Positions 24,527-32,336 of a stretch of 36,931 bases of DNA are shown here, one piece after another. Position 1 is the first letter of the stretch. Each line of letters opens with the position of its first letter. Under the pieces are notes generated by a model. That model searched no databases, was not told where the DNA came from, and saw only the letters and a program-made list of their open reading frames with translations. A program made the position numbers and the translations under genes. This stretch comes from Clostridia bacterium (lineage in GTDB: Bacteria > Bacillota > Clostridia > TANB77 > CAG-508), in contig JAAWOE010000015.1 of NCBI GenBank assembly GCA_022799315.1, positions 1-36,931 on the forward strand. The letters run 5' to 3'.

Positions 24527-26405
24527 ATGAAGAAAGTTCTTAATAAAATGATTATTGCAATACTTGTATTCTGTGCTATTATAATCATATCAAACATATC
24601 AAATGCAAGTGGAGGATTACGTCTAAGAAATTTAGATTATGATGTAACACTAAATTCAGACGGAAGTGCGAATGTAGTAGAAACTTGGAGAATATCTATA
24701 GAAGATACAAACACTTTGTTTAAGACATTTGAAATAGATTCTTCAAAATATAAAGAAATAACAGATGTAAAAGTACAAGAGGTAAAATCTAGTGGAAACG
24801 TAGATTTTAGAAAAATAAATCAATATAAATATCATGTAGATAAAAATTGTTATTATGCTTTAGTATATAAAGGAAAATTTGAAATTGCATGGGGAGTACA
24901 TGCAGAAGATGTAACAAGAACATATAAAATTAGTTATAAAATTATAGATGCAGTTAAAAACTATAATGATTGTTCAGAATTTTATTGGCAATTTGTTTCT
25001 ACAGACTCAGAAATTCCAGCAAATAAAGTAACAGGAACCATCAAATTACCTAATATAGTAGAAAATTTAGAAGATCTAAGAGTGTGGGCACATGGACCAT
25101 TAAATGGAAATGTAAAAAAAGATTCTAACGATACAGTAAGCTTTGAAGTAGAGGGGTTAGAAGAAAATACTATGTTAGAGGCAAGAATTGTAACTCCAAG
25201 GTTAGTTTTTGGAATAAATAATAATACAAGTAACGAGTACAAATTACAAAGCATTTTAGAGCAAGAACAAGAGTGGGCAGACAAAGCAAATAGAAGAAGA
25301 GAAGAAATACGACTAAGACAAGAAAACATGAGAAAAACAATGATAACAACTTGTATTGTATTTAATTTAATTGGACTTGTTCTAGCAGTTATAATAGTTA
25401 AAAAAATATATAAATATCATAATAAATTAAAAGAAATTCCTAAAATAAAACCAGAACAAGAGATTGAATACTATAGAGATATAGAAGGTAATGAGACACC
25501 TGCAGAGGCGGCATTTATATATTACTTTAAAAACACAGGAATACAGTATAATATGTCAAAGGTTATATCTGCAACTATGCTAGATTTATGTATGAAAAAG
25601 CATATAGAATTTGAAATTGTACCAAACAAGAAAAATCAAATAAAAGTAATATTGAAAAAGGATTTTCCAGAAGGACTAGCAAGAGATGAAAGACTAATTT
25701 ATGAGCTATTACAAAAAGTTGCAAGTAAAGAAACTAACTCATTTACAATGAAAGACTTTGAAAAATATGCAAGTAGACATTCTAGTAGTGTTCTTGGAAC
25801 ATTTAGTAAGATAGAGAAGATTGCAAAAGATTTACAAGAAGAAAATGGAAATTACAGTAAAGAGAGTGTGGCAAAATCAAATTCATGGAGTACAAAAGGA
25901 GTAGGATATGTATTCTTAGCAATATTAAGCGTAATCTCAATGTGGTTACTAATAATACCAGCAATAGTAGCAGCGGTATATAGCTTTAAAATTGCATCAA
26001 GATATAATACTCTAACGCAAAAAGGGGTAAACAGAAAAGAAGAGTTACAAGGGCTAAAGAAATATATGGAAGAGTTCTCTATGATAGATGATAAAACAGT
26101 CCCAGAACTTGTATTATGGGAAAAATATCTAGTATATGCAACAGTGTTTGGAATAGCAGATAAAGTATTAAAACAACTAAAAGTAGTATATCCACAAATT
26201 ACAGAAGGAGATTTAGCAGGATATACATATATGTATTTAATGTATTCTAATAACTTTAATACATCATTCTTAAATACATTAAATACATCTGTTACTACTT
26301 CATATCATAGTGCAACAAATTATTCATCTGGCTCTGGAGGAGGTGGAGGCTTTTCATCAGGCGGTGGCTTTGGTGGAGGCGGAGGCCGGAATGGGCGGAA
26401 GATAG
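24527..26405 (+). CDS. DUF2207 membrane protein, read through a +1 frameshift at CGG near its end
   Basis: Signal peptide at 1-28, an extracytoplasmic beta-rich DUF2207 domain (about 30-230, LDYDVTLNSDGSANVVETW, then YKISYKIIDAV), a transmembrane segment near 272-292, a cytoplasmic domain, a second hydrophobic pair near 455-490 and a glycine-rich tail. In frame the tail ends GGGRNGRKIDLLEQ at 26422. Skipping the C of CGG at 26387 ends it GGGGMGGR with a stop at 26403-26405 (625 residues), the usual ending for this family. Function of DUF2207 is unknown to me. A terminator follows at 26443. Confidence 0.85.
26387..26389 (+). other. +1 frameshift site CGG (GGC-C-GGA) in the DUF2207 gene
   Basis: In-frame CGG in the glycine-rich tail. 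Skipping the C gives Gly-Met-Gly-Gly-Arg-stop, as in other members. Not skipping adds 11 unrelated residues. Confidence 0.7.
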
Positions 26406-26442
26406 ACTTGCTAGAGCAATAATGAAATGTAAATATTAATAT

Positions 26443-26472
26443 AAAAAATCGAAGGGAAACCTTCGATTTTTT
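26443..26472 (+). terminator. Intrinsic terminator after the DUF2207 gene
   Basis: Perfect 13-bp inverted repeat (26443-26455 and 26460-26472) with a GAAA tetraloop and a T run. Confidence 0.92.
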
Positions 26473-26542
26473 TATATCACCGATATAACCTTTTCTTACA
26501 CATTAGAATATAATGTTTTAGATAGGTGTAAAAGGAGGAAAT

Positions 26543-27311
26543 ATGGAAGATATATTAAAAATAAAAGAAATAACAAAGAAATATCAGGCTAAAAATGGAG
26601 AAATAGAAGCTATTAAAAATGTTAGCTTTGATGTAAAAGAAGGAGAATTCATTAGTATTATTGGACCAAGTGGATGTGGAAAATCTACACTTTTATCTAT
26701 TATAGCAGGGCTAGAGAAAAAAACATCAGGAAACATTTGGATACAAGGAGAGGAAATAAATGGAATATCAGAAAAAATAGGATATATGTTACAAAAAGAT
26801 AGTTTACTTGAATGGAGAACAATTTATGATAATGTTCTATTTGGATTAGAAATAAGACGGAAATAAAAATAAACAAAATAAAGCCTATGTTGATATGTTA
26901 CTAAAGAAATATAACTTGTATGAATTTAAAGATAAGTATCCTTCGCAACTATCCGGAGGAATGAGGCAAAGAGTTGCTCTCATTAGAACATTAGCAATAA
27001 AACCAAAAATATTACTACTAGATGAGGCTTTTTCTGCGTTAGATTATCAAACAAGATTAATGGTTACAAAAGATGTTTATAAAATCTTGAAAAACGAAAA
27101 CATGACAATGCTAATGGTAACACATGATATTTCGGAAGCGATTAGTATGGCAGATAAAGTAGTTGTATTAAGTAATAGACCAACATATGTTAAAAAAATT
27201 CATACAATTGAGTTTGATATTGAAAATCGAGATCCACTAAACTGCAGAAAAGACCCTAAATTTAGCAAATATTTTGATAGCTTATGGAAGGAGCTTGATG
27301 TACATGGATAA
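26543..27311 (+). CDS. ABC importer ATPase (SsuB/TauB/ThiZ-like), read through a +1 frameshift at CGG
   Basis: The first frame contains Walker A (GPSGCGKSTLLSIIAGLE, about residues 38-55) and the Q-loop YMLQKDSLLEW, and stops after IRRK at 26866. The second frame contains the signature LSGGMRQRVALIRTL, Walker B ILLLDEAFSALD and the switch VTHDISEAI. Skipping C26858 joins them as GLEIRGNKNKQNKAYVDMLL, as in homologues where this linker reads 'GLEIRG'. The total is 255 residues, normal. Neither piece could work alone. It overlaps the permease start. Family members take up sulfonates, nitrate, or thiamine precursors; the substrate here is not determined. Confidence 0.92.
26858..26860 (+). other. 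+1 frameshift site CGG (AGA-C-GGA) in the ABC ATPase gene
   Basis: In-frame CGG followed two codons later by TAA. Skipping the C gives GGA AAT AAA and restores the second half. Lies between the Q-loop and the signature motif. Confidence 0.85.
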
Positions 27312-28098
27312 AAAAGCCATATCGAAAGATAGGAGAGTATACTTAAGAAAACAAAAAATGAATAAAGTAGCAATACTTACAGTACAGATATTATTAGTTG
27401 TAGGATTTATTGCATTATGGGAGATACTAGCAAACTTAGGTATAATTGATAGCTTTATAGCAAGCCAACCAAGTCGTATTTTAAAAACATTTATGAATTT
27501 ATCTAATAATGATTTATTAACACATTTAGGAGTAACATGCTTTGAGACAATAGTGGGATTTGGATTAGGAGCAGTATTAGGAGTTTTTATTGCAATAATT
27601 TTATGGTGGTCAAATTTTTTATCTAAAGTTGCAGATCCATTTTTGGTTGTATTAAATAGTTTGCCTAAAATTGCATTAGGACCAGTAATCATCATATGGG
27701 TAGGAGCTGGAATGGGAGCAATTATAGTAATGGCACTTGCAATTTCATTAATAGTTACAGTACTTGAAATTCTAAATGGATTTTTAAATACAGATAAAGA
27801 ATTATTAAAAATGGCAAAAACGTTTAATGCTAGTAAAATGCAAGTGTTAACTAAAATTGTAATTCCTGCTAACATTTCAACATTTATTAATTCTCTAAAA
27901 GTAAATATAGGGCTTTCATTAGTAGGTGTTATTTCAGGAGAATTTTTAGTATCAAAAGCAGGATTAGGATATTTGATTGTTTATGGAGGTCAAGTATTTC
28001 AGTTAGACTTAGTTATGACAAGTGTAATTATTTTAAGTATAGTTGCAGCAATAATGTACCAAGGTGTTGTTATATTAGGAAAATTAGTTCAAAAATAG
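27298..28098 (+). CDS. ABC importer permease (SsuC/ThiX-like)
   Basis: Membrane subunit of about 266 residues with six hydrophobic segments. The cytoplasmic EAA loop lies near 175-195 (LLKMAKTFNASKMQVLTKIVIPA). LPKIALGPVIIIWVGAGMGA is typical of the SsuC/TauC/NrtB group. Two starts are possible, ATG 27298 and ATG 27304; GGAAGGAG (27286-27293) lies 4 and 10 bases before them. Either overlaps the ATPase gene by 8-14 bases, so the two are translationally linked, and the ATPase frame must shift for that coupling to occur. Confidence 0.9.
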   Translation: MYMDKKAISKDRRVYLRKQKMNKVAILTVQILLVVGFIALWEILANLGIIDSFIASQPSRILKTFMNLSNNDLLTHLGVTCFETIVGFGLGAVLGVFIAIILWWSNFLSKVADPFLVVLNSLPKIALGPVIIIWVGAGMGAIIVMALAISLIVTVLEILNGFLNTDKELLKMAKTFNASKMQVLTKIVIPANISTFINSLKVNIGLSLVGVISGEFLVSKAGLGYLIVYGGQVFQLDLVMTSVIILSIVAAIMYQGVVILGKLVQK

Positions 28099-28127
28099 AA
28101 CGAAAATAAATTTATAATGAAATTTAT

Positions 28128-28207
28128 AGTAGCTCCACGTGGATGATGTGCTTTTCTTTTTAAGCCTAAAAAGAAAATGCCCATCATCCAGCAAAATGGA
28201 GCGGACT
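28128..28207. repeat. Hairpin repeat, type B, copy 1
   Basis: An 80-base imperfect palindrome: AGTAGCTCCACGTGGATGATG at one side (quoted as AGTAGCTCC, ACGTGGATGATG) and CATCATCCA ... TGGAGCGGACT at the other, with TTTTCTTTTTA/TAAAAAGAAAA near the middle. Copies lie at 34309-34388 (inverted) and 36220-36300 (inverted, more diverged). It sits between the permease and binding-protein genes and might act as an RNA hairpin tuning their ratio. Confidence 0.8.
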
Positions 28208-28237
28208 TAAATAACTTTAACATATAAGGAGGAAACT

Positions 28238-29248
28238 ATGAAAAAAATTCTTGTTACAGCAGTAATCTGTGTTGTGATAATTGCACTTGCAATAACAACA
28301 GTAGTATTACGAGTAAAACAAAATGATAGTACATTAAAAACCATTAGTGTTAACGAAGTAACACGTTCAGTGTTCTACGCACCACAATATGTGGCAATAG
28401 CAAATGGTTATTTTGAAGAAGCTGGATTAAAGATTGATTTAACAACAGGGCAAGGTGCAGATAAAGTTATGACAGCAGTACTTGCAGGTCAAAGTGATAT
28501 AGGATTTGCAGGGCCAGAAGCATCTATTTATGTATATAATGAAGGAAAAGAAGACTATTGCCAAGTTTTTGCGCAACTTACTAAAAAAGATGGATCTTTT
28601 CTAGTAAGTAGAACTAATGATACAAACTTTAAATGGACAGATTTAAAAGGTAAAACTGTCATTCCTGGTAGAAAAGGTGGAGTACCATACATGACTCTAG
28701 AATATGTTCTACGTAAGAATGGATTAAATCCAGCAACAGACTTAATATTAGACGATAGTATTAAATTTGACCTTATGGCAGGAGCATTTGCAGGAGGAAA
28801 TGCTGACTATGTAACTTTGTTTGAGCCAACAGCAACAATGACTGAGAATGCAGGAAAGGGCTATGTAATAGCATCTGTTGGAGAAGCAGCTGGAGAAATT
28901 CCATATACGGCATATTTTGCAAAGAAAAGTTATATAGAAAATAATGCAGATACTATAGAAAAATTTACAGATGCTATTTATAAAGGTCAAGTATGGGTAA
29001 AAGAGCATTCAGCTGCTGAAATCGCAGAAGTAATAAAAGACTTTTTCCCTGATACTGATGTAGAATTACTAGCAAATGTATTACAAAGCTATATAGATAT
29101 AGATGCATGGAACGAAAATCCTGTACTTACAAAAGAATCTTTTGAAAGACTTCAAACAGTTATGGAAGAAGCAGGAGAATTAAGTAAAAAAGCACCATAT
29201 GAAAAAATCATAAATAATTCTTATGCTGAAAAAGTAATTAAGAAATAA
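28238..29248 (+). CDS. ABC importer substrate-binding protein (NMT1/ThiY/SsuA-like)
   Basis: 336 residues. Residues 1-26 are a hydrophobic N-terminal segment without a lipobox cysteine, so the protein is probably membrane-anchored. Then the family pattern SVNEVTRSVFYAPQYVAIANGYFEEAGLKIDL (split: VFYAPQYVAIANGYFEEAGL), AVLAGQSDIGFAGPEASIY, LKGKTVIPGRKGGVPYMTLEY, and ADYVTLFEPTATM. These belong to the periplasmic-binding group that delivers sulfonates, thiamine precursors or similar small molecules. It is the third gene of the importer operon, separated by the type B hairpin. The ATG follows AAGGAGG by 7 bases. Confidence 0.9.
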   Translation: MKKILVTAVICVVIIALAITTVVLRVKQNDSTLKTISVNEVTRSVFYAPQYVAIANGYFEEAGLKIDLTTGQGADKVMTAVLAGQSDIGFAGPEASIYVYNEGKEDYCQVFAQLTKKDGSFLVSRTNDTNFKWTDLKGKTVIPGRKGGVPYMTLEYVLRKNGLNPATDLILDDSIKFDLMAGAFAGGNADYVTLFEPTATMTENAGKGYVIASVGEAAGEIPYTAYFAKKSYIENNADTIEKFTDAIYKGQVWVKEHSAAEIAEVIKDFFPDTDVELLANVLQSYIDIDAWNENPVLTKESFERLQTVMEEAGELSKKAPYEKIINNSYAEKVIKK

Positions 29249-29263
29249 CATAAAAGCATTTTA

Positions 29264-29313
29264 AAAACTTCCAATATATGATAAAATAACATAAATCATA
29301 TATTGGAGGTTTT
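29264..29313 (+). promoter_or_regulatory. 19-bp hairpin covering the phosphatase ribosome binding site
   Basis: The left arm (29264-29282) and right arm (29295-29313) are complementary except for one G-U-type pair; the loop is 12 bases. The right arm contains TTGGAGGT, the only ribosome site for the GTG start at 29318, and ends in TTTT, so the structure could be both a terminator for the importer operon and a translational lock. Confidence 0.7.
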
Positions 29314-29317
29314 GAAA

Positions 29318-29845
29318 GTGCGATTATTATTAACAAGACATGGACAAACAGATTGGAATGTACAAGGTAAAGCTCAAGGAAGAACAGATACTGAGTTAAA
29401 CAGCACAGGTATTGAACAAGCAAAGAGGTTAGCAGAAAAGATAAAGAATTATAATATAGACATAATAATATCATCTCCGTTAAAAAGAGCAAGAAAAACT
29501 GCTGAGATCATAGCAAGCGGGAGAGGAATTTCGGTTATATGTGATGAAGATATTATAGAAAGAAGCTTTGGAAGATATGAAGGACAACAACTAAAACATG
29601 ATGATTTTGATGCTATTAAACAAAGCGGAGAAACTGGTGTAGAAACTGATAGTGAATTTTTAGTAAGAATAAAAAGATTTTTCGAAAGAATAAAAAAAGA
29701 GTATAAAGATAAAACCGTATTAATAGTAACACATAAAGGTACAGCTTTAGGTATGTGTTGTTATATAGAAGGATTACCTATTTTTAAAGAAAATACAGGT
29801 AAATACAAAATAGAAAACTGTTCGATTTTAGAATATGAAATTTAA
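29318..29845 (+). CDS. Histidine phosphatase family protein (phosphoglycerate mutase-like), GTG start
   Basis: About 175 residues. LLLTRHGQTDWN carries the catalytic RHG histidine. IIISSPLKRARKTAEIIA, IERSFGRYEGQQ and VLIVTHKGTALGM (second histidine) follow in the branch-1 order. The substrate cannot be told (cobalamin, phosphoglycerate-like or nucleotide phosphatases share this pattern). The GTG at 29318 is chosen because GGAGGT ends 7 bases before it; the earlier TTG at 29303 lies inside that ribosome site. Confidence 0.88.
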   Translation: MRLLLTRHGQTDWNVQGKAQGRTDTELNSTGIEQAKRLAEKIKNYNIDIIISSPLKRARKTAEIIASGRGISVICDEDIIERSFGRYEGQQLKHDDFDAIKQSGETGVETDSEFLVRIKRFFERIKKEYKDKTVLIVTHKGTALGMCCYIEGLPIFKENTGKYKIENCSILEYEI

Positions 29846-29920
29846 AATAAAAATAATCTCTTATTTTTAATAAATATATGTAAAATGCATATACTTATTA
29901 AGATGATAGGAGGTTTTTTT

Positions 29921-30512
29921 ATGATTAAAATGATTGAATTGCCATATAACTTAAATGCATTAGAGCCATATTATAGCAAAGAGACTTTGGATATTCATTA
30001 TAATGTTTTGTATAAGGGCTATGTAGATAATACTAATAAAGTAGAAAAGAAATTAGAAATAGCAAGACAAGAGAATAATTTTGAACAGATAAAATGCTTA
30101 GAACGAGATTTAAGTTTTCATGGTTCAGGAGCAATTTTACACCAAATGTTTTTTGAAAATATGGGAGTTCCAGTTCCAACTAGCCCTAGTAATAAGCTAA
30201 TGGAACAAATTACAAAAGATTTTGGTAGTTTTGACAAATTTATGAATCAATTTATAGAAGCATCAAAAACAGTAGAAGCATCACGGTTGGTGTTTACTTG
30301 TTTGGGTTTCAAACTTTAAAAAGTTAGAGATTTTACAATGTGAAAAACATCAAAATTTAACATTATGGGGATGTAAACCACTACTTGTTCTAGATATGTG
30401 GGAACACTCATATTTCTTACAATATAAAGCAAATAGGGCAGAATACATTAATGCATTTAAAAACATACTTAATTGGAAAGAAGTAAATAAACGATTTGAA
30501 GAAATTTGCTAA
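29921..30512 (+). CDS. Fe/Mn superoxide dismutase, read through a +1 frameshift at CGG
   Basis: Converts superoxide to oxygen and peroxide. The ATG at 29921 follows AGGAGG by 8 bases. The first frame has the metal-ligand histidines in LDIHYNVLYKGYVDN and FHGSGAILHQMFFENM, then stops early after LVFTCLGFKL. Skipping C30284 gives EASGWCLLVWVSNFKKLEIL (the conserved 'GSGW' region) and later LLVLDMWEHSYFLQY, which supplies the remaining Asp and His ligands. It ends at 30512; the total is 196 residues, the usual size. Without the shift two of the four metal ligands are missing. Confidence 0.92.
30284..30286 (+). other. +1 frameshift site CGG (TCA-C-GGT) in the superoxide dismutase gene
   Basis: In-frame CGG at codon 122. 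Skipping the C gives Gly-Trp, the conserved GW pair of the family. Same TCA-CGG context as rodA and purN. Confidence 0.87.
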
Positions 30513-30514
30513 AT

Positions 30515-30543
30515 TTGGCAAAAAGGTATTTATAAACTATAAA
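30515..30543 (+). promoter_or_regulatory. Possible promoter after the superoxide dismutase gene
   Basis: TTGGCA (30515-30520), 17-bp spacer, TATAAA (30538-30543). A second TATAAT lies at 30551. It would start a short transcript ending at the 30614-30650 terminator. Confidence 0.5.
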
Positions 30544-30549
30544 AATATG

Positions 30550-30650
30550 TTATAATAAAAATAGAAAATAAGGAGCCACAAAATGTGGTTACCAATTGGT
30601 TATATATAAGTGTCACATCTCTACTGGTCAGCAGAGATGTGATTTTCTTT
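30550..30650 (+). ncRNA. Candidate small RNA or structured leader before the nitroreductase gene
   Basis: About 100 bases between a likely promoter and a terminator, with no ORF. It can fold as GCCACA/TGTGGT (30574-30588), the palindrome ACCAATTGGT (30591-30600), and the terminator CACATCTCT/AGAGATGTG (30614-30641) followed by ATTTTCTTTT. It ends 70 bases before the nitroreductase ATG, so it could be an attenuated leader of that gene. It fits no riboswitch class that I recognise. Confidence 0.4.
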
Positions 30651-30720
30651 TATATAATTAAATTTAATATAGAAAAATACAATATAATATGATATAGTAT
30701 TGAAAAAAGGGGGAAGTAGA

Positions 30721-31239
30721 ATGGAATTACTAGATGTAATGCAACAAAGATATTCAGTTAGAAAATTTGATACTAAAAATATAGAAGAAGAAAAGTTAGA
30801 TAAAATTTTAGAAGCTGGTAGGATAGCACCAACGGCTTGCAATTTTCAGCCACAAAGAATTTTAGTAATACGTAAAAAGGAGAATATAGACAAATTGAAG
30901 AAGTGTACGCCATTTACTTTTGATGCTCCAGTTATATTGTTGGTTTGCGTAGATAAAGATATATCTTGGGTTAGAAAATATGACAAGAAAAATCATGGGG
31001 AAATTGATGTAAGTATCGTAACAGCGCAAATGATGTTAGAAGCAGCTAGTATAGGAATTGGGAGTACATGGGTATGTAGTTTTGACCCACAAAAAGTGAA
31101 AGAAGAATTTTGTTTGCCAAGTAATTATGAACCTATTAATATATTGCCATTAGGATATCCAAAAAAAGAAGGTAAGCCAAGTGAAAAACATTATGAAAGA
31201 TATGAATTATCTAAGACAGTATTTTATGAAGAATTTTAA
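30721..31239 (+). CDS. Nitroreductase family protein
   Basis: FMN-dependent oxidoreductase of 172 residues. The start MELLDVMQQRYSVRKFD is the family's phosphate-binding arginine segment; GRIAPTACNFQPQRILVI, MMLEAASIGIGSTWV and ILPLGYPKKEGKPSEKHYER follow. The physiological substrate is unknown. The ATG at 30721 follows a GGGGGAAG site by 5 bases. A candidate structured leader precedes it, and trmL follows 13 bases after the stop. Confidence 0.92.
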   Translation: MELLDVMQQRYSVRKFDTKNIEEEKLDKILEAGRIAPTACNFQPQRILVIRKKENIDKLKKCTPFTFDAPVILLVCVDKDISWVRKYDKKNHGEIDVSIVTAQMMLEAASIGIGSTWVCSFDPQKVKEEFCLPSNYEPINILPLGYPKKEGKPSEKHYERYELSKTVFYEEF

Positions 31240-31252
31240 GAGGAGCGAGTTT

Positions 31253-31750
31253 ATGAAATTAAATGTTGTATTAGTAGAACCAGAAATACCACAAAACACA
31301 GGAAATATTGCAAGAACTTGTGCAGCAACTGGTGGAAAATTACATTTAGTAAGGCCACTTGGCTTTAGTTTAGAAGATAAATATGTTAAACGTGCAGGGC
31401 TTGATTATTGGGATAAGTTGGAAATAGAAGAACATGATTCCTTTGAGAAGTTTTTAGAAAAATATTCGCCTGAAAATACTAATATGTTTTTTGTAACAAC
31501 AAAAGGAAAACAAGTATATTCAGATGATTTATATAAAAATTTAGATGAAGTATTTGTAGTATTTGGGAAAGAAACTAAAGGATTACCAGAAGATACATTA
31601 AAAAAATACATAGAAAAAACAATTAGAATACCTATGAAACCACACTTAAGATCATTAAACCTATCAAATTCTGTTGCAATTGTAGTATACGAAGTATTAA
31701 GGCAGAGTAATTTTCAAGAATTAGAAGAAGTAAGTAGTTATTTTGGTTGA
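31253..31750 (+). CDS. trmL: tRNA (cytidine(34)-2'-O)-methyltransferase, TrmL type
   Basis: SPOUT-family methyltransferase of 165 residues that modifies the wobble base of certain leucine tRNAs. NVVLVEPEIPQNTGNIARTC, RPLGFSLEDKYVKRAGLDYW, FGKETKGLPE (SAM knot) and MKPHLRSLNLSNSVAIVVYE match closely. The ATG at 31253 follows GAGGAGCG; upstream codons in the same frame overlap the nitroreductase gene and lack a ribosome site. Confidence 0.94.
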   Translation: MKLNVVLVEPEIPQNTGNIARTCAATGGKLHLVRPLGFSLEDKYVKRAGLDYWDKLEIEEHDSFEKFLEKYSPENTNMFFVTTKGKQVYSDDLYKNLDEVFVVFGKETKGLPEDTLKKYIEKTIRIPMKPHLRSLNLSNSVAIVVYEVLRQSNFQELEEVSSYFG

Positions 31751-31775
31751 CGAAAAGCAAGAATTATGTTAAAAT
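31747..31775 (+). promoter_or_regulatory. Promoter for the 57-codon ORF
   Basis: TTGACG (31747-31752), 17-bp spacer, TAAAAT (31770-31775). The -35 box overlaps the trmL stop. Confidence 0.6.
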
Positions 31776-31838
31776 AAATTATCAACAAAAACAGCAATTG
31801 TGCCTTAGGTAATTTTAGGTGCAAGAAAGGAGCAAGAC

Positions 31839-32012
31839 ATGAAAGACGGCGAATATACCGTAAGAAAAATTGAAGCAGGAAAGATGAAGGTGAAGTTGAT
31901 TTTAGGAGGAGTTCCTAAAACTGATTTTATTTGGACATCTGACAAGCGGATTCAGAAAGGCTCTATAATTAATGTACGGGGAGGCAAGTTAATAAATGTA
32001 GTAGGATATTAA
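31839..32012 (+). CDS. Small unrecognised protein with two in-frame CGG codons
   Basis: 57 codons with AGGAG 6 bases before the ATG, a promoter upstream and a terminator downstream. Predicted protein: MKDGEYTVRKIEAGKMKVKL, then ILGGVPKTDF, then a basic C-terminus with RGG and VVGY. It matches no family I know. Codon use differs from the neighbours (AAG, GTG, TTG and GGC are frequent), suggesting foreign origin or a misread RNA. It contains CGG at 31947 and 31977. A +1 shift at the first would end the product at 42 residues (stop 31966-31968). This is the one place where CGG may be read as Arg, so it matters for the frameshift hypothesis. A 10-base repeat AATTGTGCCT flanks it (31795 and 32011). 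Confidence 0.45.
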   Translation: MKDGEYTVRKIEAGKMKVKLILGGVPKTDFIWTSDKRIQKGSIINVRGGKLINVVGY

Positions 32013-32038
32013 TTGTGCCTGCCAGAGATAAGCGAAGG

Positions 32039-32072
32039 GAGGAGAAGTTTAAAAGTCTTCTCCTCTCTTTAC
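32039..32072 (+). terminator. Intrinsic terminator after the 57-codon ORF
   Basis: 9-bp stem GAGGAGAAG/CTTCTCCTC (32039-32047 and 32057-32065) with a 9-base loop, then TCTTTACTT. Confidence 0.75.
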
Positions 32073-32097
32073 TTGTAAATTTGAAAATATTATTAGT

Positions 32098-32126
32098 TTG
32101 AAAAAATTGGCAATATATGTTATAAT
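32098..32126 (+). promoter_or_regulatory. Strong promoter of the 29-residue peptide gene
   Basis: TTGAAA (32098-32103), 17-bp spacer, TATAAT (32121-32126). Confidence 0.8.
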
Positions 32127-32176
32127 ATAAATTAGAATTTATGTAAACGATAACAAATCGATAAAGGAGAAAAGGT

Positions 32177-32266
32177 ATGACACAAAAAATAAGAATACTA
32201 AGAGATATGGCAGTGCTTGCAACGGTTATCCTTGCTGTTATGATGGCAGCACCAATTTTTATTTAA
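32177..32266 (+). CDS. Small hydrophobic peptide (29 residues)
   Basis: MTQKIRILRDMAVLATVILAVMMAAPIFI (given in parts: MTQKIRILRDM, AVLATVILAVMMAAPIFI). A basic start and one membrane-spanning stretch. AAGGAG is 7 bases before the ATG, a strong promoter is 50 bases upstream and a terminator follows, so expression is likely. It is too short to assign; it could be a membrane-stress peptide, a type I toxin or a leader. No antisense RNA gene is evident. Confidence 0.6.
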   Translation: MTQKIRILRDMAVLATVILAVMMAAPIFI

Positions 32267-32295
32267 AGTTATATTAAGATTTGTTAAATTTCAGT

Positions 32296-32336
32296 AAAAG
32301 CAGTTAAACTCAGTGGTATTGAGGCTAACTGCTTTT
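32296..32336. terminator. Bidirectional terminator between the small peptide and the acyltransferase
   Basis: 11-bp stem AAAAGCAGTTA/TAACTGCTTTT (32296-32306 and 32326-32336) with an inner CTCA/TGAG pair. A tract on the left and T tract on the right, so it serves both converging units; it overlaps the acyltransferase stop. Confidence 0.85.

Noticed and set aside
28100-28237. Riboswitch before the substrate-binding protein gene
   Set aside because: The structure there is the type B repeat, which occurs twice elsewhere in unrelated settings.
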